Of a stretch of 36,263 nucleotides of DNA, positions 16,412-24,227 are shown piece after piece. The notes beneath the pieces were generated by a model. The model did no database searches. It was not told the DNA's origin and saw only the letters and a program-made list of their open reading frames with translations. This DNA is from an uncultured Porphyromonadaceae bacterium (GTDB taxonomy: Bacteria; Bacteroidota; Bacteroidia; Bacteroidales; Muribaculaceae): positions 1 through 36,263 of the forward strand of contig CABUIC010000029.1 of the NCBI GenBank assembly GCA_902491515.1, written 5' to 3'. Every line of letters starts with the position of its first letter. The stretch's first letter is position 1. Position numbers and translations under genes: made by a program.

Positions 16412-17550
16412 TGCACTGTCTGATAATTTCCACTACAGCTGAAGGCGGCAGCCTGGGCGCCGCCGCCCTCAGCGACGCTCTCGAAGCCCTGCATGAAGGA
16501 TTCGACGTAATCCTCGCGACAGGCAGAGGCGGTATGCCCGCGGCCCTGCGCGGCCTGAGGGTGCGCCATATCCGCATCGGCGGAGCGGTGGACGCCGGAG
16601 TCCATTACCTTCTCTCCCGTGCCTTCGACGGCCAGGGCAACGGCTCCGTGCGCGCCACACGAGAGTTTCTGGACAAAATCCGGAACATAAATCCTCGAAG
16701 AATCATCTTCCACAACCTCCACGGCCACTATCTCAATCTCCCGCTCTTCGCCGAGTGGATGCTCTCTCAGGCGCGGAAAGGCTCGGAGATTATCTGGCGC
16801 GCACATGATTTCTGGCCCGTCACAGGCCACTGCGCCTTCCTTCCCGCCGAAGGCTGCCCGCGCTTCGGTGAAAAATGCGGATGCCACGACTGCCCGATGG
16901 CCGGAGCCTATCCCAAGACTCTCATCGACCGCTCCGCAGCGAACTATGCGCGCAAGCGGAGCCTGCTCGAGCCTCTGGCACCATATATGGAAATACGCGC
17001 CGTAAGCCGCTGGCAGGCTGAACTTCTGAAAAAATCATTCCTCGGCAAAGCCCGCATCACCGTACGGCACCCCGACATCGACCCCGTTTACCACCAGACC
17101 CACGAAGCCGGACCCCGCGCAGGATTCGCCCTGGCCGTGGCCTATCCCTGGCAGAAATACAAGGGCTACAACGACCTCACAGCCATCCGCAAGGCTCTTC
17201 CGCAGGAAATGGACTTCGTGGTCGTCGGACTTGACAACAAACAGACCCTCCGGCTCAGCGGAAGCGGAATTATATGCGTTCCGCGCGTGAAGAAGGCCGA
17301 GGAGCTCGCCTGGTATTACAGGCAGGCCGGAGTCTTCATTTCGCCCTCCTATGCCGAAACTTACGGCATGGCCATCCGCGAAGCCGCCGCCTGCGGCACT
17401 CCCGTGGTGGCCTACGGCGTGGGCGGCGTGCACGAAGGCCTGGAGGCTAATCCCCTCTTCCATTCCGTGCCTTACGGCGACGCGGGGAGCCTCGCAGTTG
17501 CCGCGGCGATGACGGCCATTGCCCCCGTTAGGCAACGTATTGAAACCTAA
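16411..17550 (+). CDS. GT4-family glycosyltransferase
   Basis: 379 residues, starting at the ATG that overlaps the amylase stop by one base; an in-frame GTG lies just before. The N-terminal half has HDFWPVTGHC (about 132-141) followed by a cysteine cluster (GC-x5-EKCGCHDCP). I recognise this signature from a group of GT4 enzymes in exopolysaccharide loci. The C-terminal half carries the GT4 EX7E nucleotide-sugar motif with E316 and E324 (AETYGMAIREAAACGTPVV), then GVGGVHE. It is cytoplasmic, retaining, and uses a nucleotide sugar; acceptor unknown. It depends on the amylase promoter, so a shared regulon with starch use is implied, though the link may be accidental. Its stop codon abuts the glsB stop on the other strand. 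Confidence 0.88.
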   Translation: MHCLIISTTAEGGSLGAAALSDALEALHEGFDVILATGRGGMPAALRGLRVRHIRIGGAVDAGVHYLLSRAFDGQGNGSVRATREFLDKIRNINPRRIIFHNLHGHYLNLPLFAEWMLSQARKGSEIIWRAHDFWPVTGHCAFLPAEGCPRFGEKCGCHDCPMAGAYPKTLIDRSAANYARKRSLLEPLAPYMEIRAVSRWQAELLKKSFLGKARITVRHPDIDPVYHQTHEAGPRAGFALAVAYPWQKYKGYNDLTAIRKALPQEMDFVVVGLDNKQTLRLSGSGIICVPRVKKAEELAWYYRQAGVFISPSYAETYGMAIREAAACGTPVVAYGVGGVHEGLEANPLFHSVPYGDAGSLAVAAAMTAIAPVRQRIET

Positions 17551-18486
17551 CTATTTGCCCGGATGAAAGGTGTCGATATGGCGCGCTTTCTTCGACTCGA
17601 AAATATCCTCGACAGTCAGAAGTATTCCGCTTTCCTCCACATCCCCGAACTCGTCGTTGATGGCGGTTCCAAAGGTCTTCATCGTGGGCGAAAGGTTCAT
17701 ATAGGCGTTCACAAGGGGAGGTATGGTGTCGCCATGGCGCCGAATCTCTGAGTTCAGGATGCGGTAATCGGCCTTGAAGTCCTCTCCGGTGAACAGGGCC
17801 GCAAGACGCGATTCGGGTGTCTCAATGGCAAGCGCCTTTATCGGACGCACGAGGCCCTCGCGGTCCGGGAAATGCTTGTGGAGAAAATAAAGAATCATAT
17901 CGCGGCATTCGCGGGTATAGCTCGGGTACATCGTAACCTTACCGAACAGATAGCGGATTTCGGAATACACCACCGTCAGCGATCCCAGACCGTCCCACAG
18001 GTTGTCGAGGGCATAGAGAGCTTTGGCTCCGGCCCTCGACGACTGGTATTCGGGCCGCACGAAGGAGCGACCCAACTCGAGTGTGAAGGGCAGGTAGTCG
18101 CTTATGAATTCATCCGAGAAGCGGAACATATGCGAGGTCGCTATTCTCGGCACCCCTTCGCTGTCGAGACGTATGTCGCAGCCGCGGATAAATCTGTAGC
18201 CGCCGAGAATGAGCTTCGAGTCAGGGTCCCAGACCACCAGCTGGCTGCACGGCGGGTCCATCGTGTCGAATTCATCGATGTCGCAGTCCTTGCCCGTGCC
18301 GCCTCCGGCGAGTCGGAAGGCTATCTCGCGGAGGCGCCCGATTTCCCGCATGGTGTTCGGAGAATTGTGGGCCGTCACTACATACAGCTCGTTGCCGCCC
18401 TTGTTGGTGGTACGGAGAAAGCGTTCGGGCGTAAGCTCTGCCTCGATAAGCCCTACGGCAAGCGGTTCGATGATTTTCTGATTCAT
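17551..18486 (-). CDS. glsB: GlsB, glycine N-acyltransferase of glycine lipid synthesis
   Basis: 311 residues with a GNAT-fold N-acyltransferase core, of the type seen in ornithine lipid OlsB: REIAFRLAGGGTGKDCDIDEFD (about 53-74), then LVVWDPDSKLILGGYRFIRG and LELGRSFVRPEYQ. In Bacteroides the pair GlsB/GlsA makes glycine lipids. GlsB attaches a 3-hydroxy fatty acid to the amino group of glycine, giving commendamide. The order here (glsA then glsB, 4 bp apart) supports the assignment. Other GNAT/hemolysin-type acyltransferases are possible but less likely with this partner. The TAG stop touches the TAA of the convergent glycosyltransferase with no base between. Confidence 0.82.
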   Translation of the reverse strand: MNQKIIEPLAVGLIEAELTPERFLRTTNKGGNELYVVTAHNSPNTMREIGRLREIAFRLAGGGTGKDCDIDEFDTMDPPCSQLVVWDPDSKLILGGYRFIRGCDIRLDSEGVPRIATSHMFRFSDEFISDYLPFTLELGRSFVRPEYQSSRAGAKALYALDNLWDGLGSLTVVYSEIRYLFGKVTMYPSYTRECRDMILYFLHKHFPDREGLVRPIKALAIETPESRLAALFTGEDFKADYRILNSEIRRHGDTIPPLVNAYMNLSPTMKTFGTAINDEFGDVEESGILLTVEDIFESKKARHIDTFHPGK

Positions 18487-18490
18487 AACC

Positions 18491-19330
18491 TTATTGATAT
18501 ATATCGGAAGAAGGTAAGGAGTAGACTATGTTCCTGATGCGCAGGGCTTCCTCGGCCACCGGACGCGAAGCAAGCTCCCCGACGCCCACGGCCCTGCCGC
18601 AGTATAGACGGAAACGGCTTCCCTGCGCCCGGAAGACTTCCCGGGGGAGACGCACCATCTCGATGTTCAGCCTTATGCCCAGCCGTTCCCGGAGTCTGGC
18701 GAAATTGTAGAAGAAGGGACTGTTCACGCCCGAGAAAAACATCGGCACCACAGGGCGCCCGGAAGCTATAGCCTTGGTGACGAACATTTTTTTCCACTCC
18801 AGGTCGGCGACCTTGCCGCCGGGACCGCGGCGCGAGCACAGCCCCGCCGGGAAAATCACCACCGGGCCGTCGCCCTCTAGGGCCTCCTCGAGCGCCGAAG
18901 CCGCCCCGCGGCTCTGGGCCCCGTGCTTGTTCACCGGCACGAACACATCGCGCAGCGGCTCTATGGCCATGAGCATGTCGTTCACCACGAAACGCAGCCC
19001 CGGTCCGTAGCGGCGCGAGAGCTCCGCGATTATGGCAATACCGTCAAGGCCCCCGAGAGGATGGTTACAGACAAACACCGCCCTCGGACTCTCCGGCAGG
19101 TTCCGCGCACCCAGCACCTCGACTTCCACATCGAGTTCCCGGAGCACGGCCTCGCAGAACGCCGCTCCGCGGCGGGGATGGACCTTTCGCAGGAGCCCGT
19201 TCATCCGGTCCTGACAGATAAGATTCTCAAGACCGCGCACAACCCAGCCGGGAATGCGTTCCGCACGCTTTCCCAGTTTGTCGCGGAGTACTCCCGCAAG
19301 GCTGATGCTGATGGGTCCTTTTTCTGCCAC
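18491..19330 (-). CDS. glsA: GlsA, O-acyltransferase of glycine lipid synthesis (PlsC-like)
   Basis: 279 residues, lysophospholipid acyltransferase fold. Block I reads NHPLGGLDG with H90 and D96, an HX5D spacing seen in this subgroup rather than HX4D. Block III reads VVIFPAGLCSRR (about 152-163), and VVPMFFSG follows as block IV. GlsA adds a second fatty acid to the hydroxyl of N-acyl-glycine, forming the diacyl glycine lipid in the inner membrane. No in-frame ATG precedes the conserved region, so the GTG at 19330 is taken as the start; an in-frame TAG lies five codons upstream. Co-transcribed with glsB. Confidence 0.82.
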   Translation of the reverse strand: MAEKGPISISLAGVLRDKLGKRAERIPGWVVRGLENLICQDRMNGLLRKVHPRRGAAFCEAVLRELDVEVEVLGARNLPESPRAVFVCNHPLGGLDGIAIIAELSRRYGPGLRFVVNDMLMAIEPLRDVFVPVNKHGAQSRGAASALEEALEGDGPVVIFPAGLCSRRGPGGKVADLEWKKMFVTKAIASGRPVVPMFFSGVNSPFFYNFARLRERLGIRLNIEMVRLPREVFRAQGSRFRLYCGRAVGVGELASRPVAEEALRIRNIVYSLPSSDIYQ

Positions 19331-19353
19331 GGCTCTTTTATGCTACGAAAGTA

Positions 19354-19361
19354 CAAAATTA
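19354..19361 (-). promoter_or_regulatory. -7 element of glsA-glsB
   Basis: TAATTTTG on the minus strand, 24 bp upstream of the GTG start; -33 element not recognisable. Confidence 0.45.
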
Positions 19362-19456
19362 TGAAAAATTCCTTTGACCCTGACCACCGCTGCGGATTTT
19401 TTTCATTCCCGGCAATCATTCCCGCAGGCTCTGCGCCAATATCGGATTTTTTTTTG

Positions 19457-19464
19457 TACTTTTG
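19457..19464 (+). promoter_or_regulatory. -7 element of the glycan cluster
   Basis: TACTTTTG matches TAnnTTTG and ends only 6 bp before the ATG at 19471, so the mRNA would be leaderless or nearly so. The TTG of this element is in frame with the gene but cannot be its start. No clear -33 element. Confidence 0.5.
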
Positions 19465-19470
19465 CACACA

Positions 19471-20889
19471 ATGAACCGTCGTAAACCATCGGGCCACCTG
19501 ATTTTCGAGACTGCGGTGCTCGCCGTATGGATAGTCCTGGCACTCTTGCTGCCCGGCCTCTCCCTGACGCACGTGCTCGGTCCCGCTCTTGTCTGGCTCT
19601 TGGTTTCAGGCGTCTCCCATGCCCTCGGCCTCGGGTTCAGCGGAGCGCGCTGGGCCCTTTCCGCCGCGATGGCTCTCGTAGGAACCCTCCTCCTGGTCAA
19701 CCTCAGCTTCTTCAACAGCTCGCATGGCGCCACCCCCGACAATCCGTATATCGTCAACTTCGACGCGGCCAAAACCTGGCTCACCTCCCATGAGTACGCC
19801 GCGGATTTCTCGAAGTACCCCTATTACCAGTGGGGAGCCTACGGAATGCTTATGTCTCCCTTCGTACGTTTCGGAGGTCTGTGCGCGATGCTGAGCTTCA
19901 GCGCCCTCATGACCATGCTGTCAATCGCCTTCACCGGGCGGATAGCCGCGTCCTTCTCCGGCGACCGCGCCATCTCCCGAAGTCTCGCTGTCGCCGCCAT
20001 GGTCATGCTTACCCTCGTCGGAAGCTATATCACCACCGGAACCATCATAATAAAGGACGCACTCGTCTGCGCCGGTTTTGCCGGAGTGGCGCTCTGCACT
20101 CTCGAACTGCGCCGCGGCCCGCGCGGAGCCGGATTTGCCGTATGGCTGCTCGTACTGCTGGTTCTTTCCTCTATAATGATTTGCGCGCGCATACGCGCGG
20201 GATACCTGGCGATTCTCATGGTACTTTTCCTCGTGCCCGACTTCCGCGACTCCCGACAGGGCATTGCGGGATGGCTCGCGGCGCTTCTTGTCTGCGTGGC
20301 CGTGTCGGCCACCGCAATCCATTATTCCGTCGACTGGACCGACACCCTGGAGAAAACCATGACTACATACGGCAATCAGGTTTTCGCCTCCTCCCCCCGC
20401 GGCAGCGTCCTCAACTCATTCATAACAGATTATCCCTCCTACCCTCTCTGGCAGAGGATGATCCTTATTCCATTCTCGCTGGGGCTCCAGCTCTTCATAC
20501 CGCTGCCCTGGACCTTCATGCGCCATATCGATTACGGGCCTTCGCTCGTTCTGGCTCATTTCAACATTTTCCTCTATCTCGAGGCCGGGCTCGTACTGTA
20601 TTTCCTCTTCACGGCGCTTCGCCGCGCTCCGCGCCCCCTTGTGGCCCTGACTCTCTCGGGACTCGCGCTCTACACGGGCGTGGCTTTCCTCTTCGGCGGC
20701 AGCGTCTCGCGCTATACCCTCCCATTTCTGCCCCTGCTGATGCCCTCCGCTGCCTACGTGGCCATGGAGTGCCGGAACGCACGCATGGTCCGCTGGATGG
20801 CCGTGTACACGGCCATCGTGCTGATTGTCCTCGCCGCAGGATTTTACCTCTACCAACTCGCTCCCGCCGCCAATGAGACCAGCATCTGA
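19471..20889 (+). CDS. Polytopic membrane protein of glycan cluster (possible polymerase or GT-C)
   Basis: 472 residues with about ten to eleven hydrophobic helices and short loops. A larger loop after the second or third helix (SFFNSSHGATPDNPYIVNFDAAK, about 85-107) leads to the next helix pair. A second extracytoplasmic stretch (ATAIHYSVDWTDTLEKTM, then FASSPRGSVLNSFITDYPSYPLW) lies near the middle. I do not recognise a specific family. The size, topology and position, upstream of a GT2 gene, fit a Wzy-like polymerase or a polyprenyl-sugar-using GT-C enzyme. No motif proves either. First gene of a tight four-gene run; the next start lies 1 bp after this stop. Confidence 0.7.
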   Translation: MNRRKPSGHLIFETAVLAVWIVLALLLPGLSLTHVLGPALVWLLVSGVSHALGLGFSGARWALSAAMALVGTLLLVNLSFFNSSHGATPDNPYIVNFDAAKTWLTSHEYAADFSKYPYYQWGAYGMLMSPFVRFGGLCAMLSFSALMTMLSIAFTGRIAASFSGDRAISRSLAVAAMVMLTLVGSYITTGTIIIKDALVCAGFAGVALCTLELRRGPRGAGFAVWLLVLLVLSSIMICARIRAGYLAILMVLFLVPDFRDSRQGIAGWLAALLVCVAVSATAIHYSVDWTDTLEKTMTTYGNQVFASSPRGSVLNSFITDYPSYPLWQRMILIPFSLGLQLFIPLPWTFMRHIDYGPSLVLAHFNIFLYLEAGLVLYFLFTALRRAPRPLVALTLSGLALYTGVAFLFGGSVSRYTLPFLPLLMPSAAYVAMECRNARMVRWMAVYTAIVLIVLAAGFYLYQLAPAANETSI

Positions 20890-20890
20890 C

Positions 20891-21625
20891 ATGACACCGC
20901 GCGGCACAGAGCGCGTGGGGCTGATTACAATCACCCGCAACGACGGCCCCCGCCTGCTCGAGACCATTGAAAGCGTCCGGCAACAGTCCGCCGCCTCGCG
21001 GATAACCCATATCATCGTCGACAGCAGCACGGAGCCGCAGGGTCCGCTCCCCGGCGACCGCCACATTATCCTCACCCCTCCGCGCGGAGTATACGCCGCG
21101 CTCAACGAGGGCATCCGCGAATGCCGTGAGGACATCATCGGCATGGTCCACGGCAACGATGCTCTTGCATCGCCCGATATTATCGCGGAGGTGCTCAGAA
21201 TCTTCGGGAGCGACCCTGACCTCGATTTCGTCTACGGCAAGGTTGTATACCGGCGTCCCGGCGCCAGGAAATTCTGCCGGATCTACGACGGTGCACTTTT
21301 CCGGCCCGAGCTTCTCGAGTGCGGCTTCGTCCCGCCCCACCCCTCGCTCTTCGTGCGCCGGAGGGTCTTCGAAAAGGTAGGGCTTTACGACGAAAGCTTC
21401 AAGGTCTGCGGCGACACGGAAATGTGGCTGCGCCTCTTCGACCCCGGGAATGCCTTCAGATACCGCTACATACCTCTCGTCACCACCATCATGAGCACCG
21501 GCGGAATATCCTCGAAATTCTGGAACCGGCTCCTCGTCCATCTCCCCGAGAAGCGCCGCGCCCTGCGGATGCACGACCGCCCCGCAAGCTATTTCCGTCT
21601 CCTCAAACGTTTTCTTTATCTATGA
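20891..21625 (+). CDS. GT2-family glycosyltransferase
   Basis: 244 residues from the ATG 1 bp after the upstream stop. An in-frame ATG at 20873 would add six residues and overlap the membrane-protein gene. The GT-A fold starts VGLITITRNDGPRLLETIESV. The position of the usual DxD reads HGND (87-90), which is common in this GT2 branch. GDTEMWLRL (174-182) holds the catalytic ED-type acid. No membrane helices. It is an inverting, cytoplasmic enzyme using a nucleotide sugar; acceptor unknown. The stop overlaps the next start as ATGA, so translation is coupled. Confidence 0.88.
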   Translation: MTPRGTERVGLITITRNDGPRLLETIESVRQQSAASRITHIIVDSSTEPQGPLPGDRHIILTPPRGVYAALNEGIRECREDIIGMVHGNDALASPDIIAEVLRIFGSDPDLDFVYGKVVYRRPGARKFCRIYDGALFRPELLECGFVPPHPSLFVRRRVFEKVGLYDESFKVCGDTEMWLRLFDPGNAFRYRYIPLVTTIMSTGGISSKFWNRLLVHLPEKRRALRMHDRPASYFRLLKRFLYL

Positions 21626-22275
21626 GTGTCTCAGCCGATTCCTCCGCAGGCAAAACCGCCTCGGTACTCGTTCTTATCCGGGGAAGAGAATATCTCCGGC
21701 CATACCTCGTCAGGGCTTTCGGCCCCGGATATGAGCTGACCTTCGCCTGGGAAATTCCAACCAACATGGATTTCGACATGCGCGTGGCCATAGCCGGCGA
21801 AGGCGAGACGCTCCCTGAGGGCGCCGGGGACCTCCCCGTAATCGAAGTGCCTGAAATTGTGTGCACAGGGATGCAGGGCACAGTCCGCGAACTCGCCGGG
21901 GACGTGGCCTCAGGGCGCTTCTTCGCCATTCGCGACTTCTCCTATCCACGCATCCGGGTGGTCCACGGCACAGACGTGGCCGAGGCCGCGCGCATCGCCG
22001 CCGAAGCAGGCCGCCCGGGGCGCTGGGCCCTCGACGACGGCGAGACCCCCACGCTCAATGAACTCGCCGACGCCCTGGCCTTCCGCATGAAGGGCAAGCG
22101 GCTCTATGCCCTGCCCCGCAAATGGGCCGCGCTCTTCCGCGTAGGACTCAGGTGGAAGCGCTTCCCCGAGGCCACGGCTCCGGACTCCCCGCGCTTCGAC
22201 GAAGCCTTCGGCTTCGCTCCCACGCCCGTCTGCCGGTACCTCCGCACCCACGTCTACGACGAGTCAAGTCTCTGA
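21622..22275 (+). CDS. Epimerase-like (extended SDR) protein with degenerate N-terminus
   Basis: 217 residues. The C-terminal two thirds look like the substrate-binding half of an extended short-chain dehydrogenase/NAD-dependent sugar epimerase: VVHGTDVAEAARIAAEAG, a DDGETPTLNELADAL stretch, then LYALPRKWAALF. The N-terminal part lacks GxxGxxG and no YxxxK catalytic pair is visible. Nucleotide binding and catalysis are thus probably lost, or the protein has a different role. Normal epimerases are about 310 residues. It starts inside the GT2 stop codon (ATGA) and ends 6 bp before the next gene, so it is kept in an operon and not simply decaying. The assignment is fold-level only. Confidence 0.6.
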   Translation: MSVSADSSAGKTASVLVLIRGREYLRPYLVRAFGPGYELTFAWEIPTNMDFDMRVAIAGEGETLPEGAGDLPVIEVPEIVCTGMQGTVRELAGDVASGRFFAIRDFSYPRIRVVHGTDVAEAARIAAEAGRPGRWALDDGETPTLNELADALAFRMKGKRLYALPRKWAALFRVGLRWKRFPEATAPDSPRFDEAFGFAPTPVCRYLRTHVYDESSL

Positions 22276-22281
22276 CCCCCC

Positions 22282-23118
22282 ATGGCTATCCTCGAAAAAA
22301 CAGGCGCCACACTCAAAAGCAGCGCAAAGATTCTTCTCCAGTCCCGTCCCGGAGGCTGGGGTCGCCGTGGCTCCGACCCCACAACGGTATATGTCCTCGG
22401 CAACGGCCCTTCGCTCAAGGATGCCCTCGCCGCTCACGCCTCTGAACTCGCAGGGGTGAAGACCCTCGCCGTGAATTTCGCCCTGAACTCCCCGCTAATC
22501 AGGGAGCTCCGGCCGAAAATCTACGTCCTCGCCGACCCCCATTTCTTCGCCGGCAAGGGGGCCGACCCAAAGGTCTGCGAGCTGTGGGACAATCTCGCGC
22601 AGGTCTTCTGGCCCATGCGCCTCTACGTCCCCGCCCCCGAGACCAGCAGGGCGCGGAAGCTCCTTGGCGAGAACAAATCGGTTAAAATCAAGGCCTTCAA
22701 CGCCGTGGGAGTAGAAGGCTTCGCGGCCTTCGAGCACGCCGCTTATGCCCTCGGACTCGGAATGCCCCGCCCCCGCAACGTGCTGATTCCCTCAATAATG
22801 ATTGCCATCCGCGAGGGAGCCCGCAAAGTCGTGCTCCTCGGCGCCGACCATTCGTGGATGCGCACCCTCGCCGTCAGCGACGAAAACGAGGTCGTAAGCA
22901 TCCAGGAACATTTCTACAAGGACGACGCCCGCGAACTCCGCCGCGTCCGCAGCGAGTACGGCAACTACCGTCTCCACCAGATCGTCGAAAGCTTCGCCGT
23001 GGCCTTCCGCGCATACCACCGCATCGCCGCCTATGCCCGCAAAGCCCGCGTCCGCATCGTCAACGCCACCCCCGGCAGTTTCATCGACGCCTTCCCCCGC
23101 GAACCCCTAAGCTTCTGA
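22282..23118 (+). CDS. GNGPSL-motif protein, putative glycosyltransferase or DUF115-like
   Basis: 278 residues without membrane helices. VYVLGNGPSLKDA (36-48) is a glycine-rich motif shared by GT42 sialyltransferases (CstI/II) and by the DUF115/Maf family that modifies flagellin with pseudaminic acid. The second half has KVVLLGADHSWM (about 187-198) and RIVNATPGSFIDAFPR near the end, which fits the DUF115 or GT42 pattern of a C-terminal strand and Ser/Thr-rich loop. It may transfer a sialic-acid-like sugar or another phosphorylated group in the cytoplasm. Last gene of the four-gene glycan run; an untranslated repeat region follows. The function is unproven. Confidence 0.6.
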   Translation: MAILEKTGATLKSSAKILLQSRPGGWGRRGSDPTTVYVLGNGPSLKDALAAHASELAGVKTLAVNFALNSPLIRELRPKIYVLADPHFFAGKGADPKVCELWDNLAQVFWPMRLYVPAPETSRARKLLGENKSVKIKAFNAVGVEGFAAFEHAAYALGLGMPRPRNVLIPSIMIAIREGARKVVLLGADHSWMRTLAVSDENEVVSIQEHFYKDDARELRRVRSEYGNYRLHQIVESFAVAFRAYHRIAAYARKARVRIVNATPGSFIDAFPREPLSF

Positions 23119-23233
23119 GCCCCTTCCGTGTCGGCTACGTGTCGGCACCTCCCCGCCCCTAAATCCCCGTCCGCGTCGCCGGATGGCGGTTCCGTGTCGC
23201 GCCGGAGCATTCGCGTAAATTATCGAATTGTAG

Positions 23234-23254
23234 GGACGCACGGCCCGTGCGTCC
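23234..23254. repeat. Palindromic repeat, perfect copy 1
   Basis: GGACGCACGG, one central C, CCGTGCGTCC. It is preceded by GTAG, as is the copy at 23407. The outer GGACGC/GCGTCC shell is shared and the inner bases differ but remain self-complementary, which suggests selection for the hairpin. Confidence 0.75.
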
Positions 23255-23300
23255 TAAGCCTGTGTATCTGCAATTTACCCTCCCGATCAGCGTCCTTTAA

Positions 23301-23531
23301 AGACACCTCCCGAAATCCACCGCCCCCTTCATCGACGCAATAGTAGAAGAAGCCCCCGCCCAATCGGCAGAAACCAACGGCGCACAACCCCTTGAGCCCC
23401 AGGTAGGGACGCGCCATGGCGCGTCCGCCCGACCCGTATCCGCAAAAATGTCCGTGAAGTCCGAGCCGTCCAAAAAGGCCGCCAAGCTCTCCTTCCGCCT
23501 CTCCCACCCCGGCATCCCCGCCCGGAAATAA
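23301..23531 (+). pseudogene. Possible decayed coding remnant containing a palindrome
   Basis: A frame free of stops for 76 codons, ending at the TAA at 23529, with no start codon until an ATG at 23448. The last part reads MSVKSEPSKKAAKLSFRLSH and looks protein-like (27 residues from that ATG). The upstream part (FIDAIVEEAPAQSAETNG) also has normal composition. The palindrome at 23407-23426 is read through in frame. I do not recognise the family. Chance is a serious alternative in DNA of this GC content. Confidence 0.25.
23407..23426. repeat. Palindromic repeat, perfect copy 2
   Basis: GGACGCGCCA followed directly by its exact reverse complement, preceded by GTAG. Same family as 379-400 and 23234-23254. 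The rest of 23119-23678 shows only repeated CCGTGTCGGC-like words near 23125-23215 and the possible coding remnant. Confidence 0.8.
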
Positions 23532-23678
23532 CTCCCCTCCCCGCCCAAATCCTGCATTTTTGCCATAATTTTCCTTGTTTTTGGGTTTTCGGGGAAGATT
23601 AAAATCGCTTTCGGTGGAAAAATGCGGTGGTTTAACTTTTATTAACGACAATTCTACCATATTACGGCAAAAGAGTTG

Positions 23679-23686
23679 TAATTTTG
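23679..23686 (+). promoter_or_regulatory. -7 element of the secreted-protein genes
   Basis: TAATTTTG, about 80 bp before the ATG at 23768. The -33 region lacks a TTG. Confidence 0.4.
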
Positions 23687-23767
23687 CCACCGCTTAAGCT
23701 AATAAACAAACCAAACGCCACCGAATCCTCACATTGAGTGGCAAAACAACAACAAAAATCAATCCGA

Positions 23768-24223
23768 ATGAAAAAAATTCTGCTCCTGATCCTCCTTCTG
23801 GGTGCCACGATTGCCGCCGGCGCCGCCGAGTGTCTGAGGATCAAGCCCCTGACAGGCGAGGCCGTGACCTTCCTCTTCGAGGATCAGCCTGAAGTCAGCT
23901 TCGCGGGCTCTAAACTGCAGGTGAAGACCGCTTCGGCGTCGCCGGTTTCCTTCGAGATGGACGACATCGAGAGCATCGATTTCAACAAGACCACCGGAGC
24001 CTCCCTCGCGGACGCCGCCGGCATCAGCCTCAGGGCCGACGCCCTCGGATTCCACCTCGCCGGGGCTCCTGACGGCGCATCAGCCATGGTCTTCGACATT
24101 GCCGGACACCTCCTCCGCTCCGCTGAATGCCCCGCAGGCGAATTCCATCTTCTCCGCTCCGACTTCGGTCGCGGCGTTTTCATTGTCAAAATCGAAGGTT
24201 TCACCGCAAAAGTAGTTCTCTGA
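23768..24223 (+). CDS. Small secreted protein with T9SS-like C-terminal tail
   Basis: 151 residues from the ATG encoding MKKILLLILLLGATIAAGA; an in-frame GTG ten codons earlier is less likely. A signal peptide (about 1-20) is followed by LRIKPLTGEAVTFLFEDQPEVSF and a second strand set ending DDIESIDF. This is the recurrent Bacteroidales pattern of a short beta domain that sets residues against an 'x-DG-x-F-L' ladder. The C-terminal 70 residues (FHLAGAPDGASAMVFDIAGHLLRSA...GVFIVKIEGFTAKVVL) look like a type IX-secretion sorting domain. It is exported, possibly cell-surface; role unknown. The next gene starts 4 bp after the stop, so the two are one operon. Confidence 0.75.
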   Translation: MKKILLLILLLGATIAAGAAECLRIKPLTGEAVTFLFEDQPEVSFAGSKLQVKTASASPVSFEMDDIESIDFNKTTGASLADAAGISLRADALGFHLAGAPDGASAMVFDIAGHLLRSAECPAGEFHLLRSDFGRGVFIVKIEGFTAKVVL

Positions 24224-24227
24224 TTCT

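Noticed and set aside
23128..23343. Plus-strand frame of 71 codons after the GNGPSL gene
   Set aside because: Ser/Pro-rich, crosses the palindromic repeat at 23234-23254, and no domain is visible.
23234..23426. Two neighbouring palindromes considered as a CRISPR array
   Set aside because: Only two units with different cores and no regular spacers; better explained as REP-like elements.
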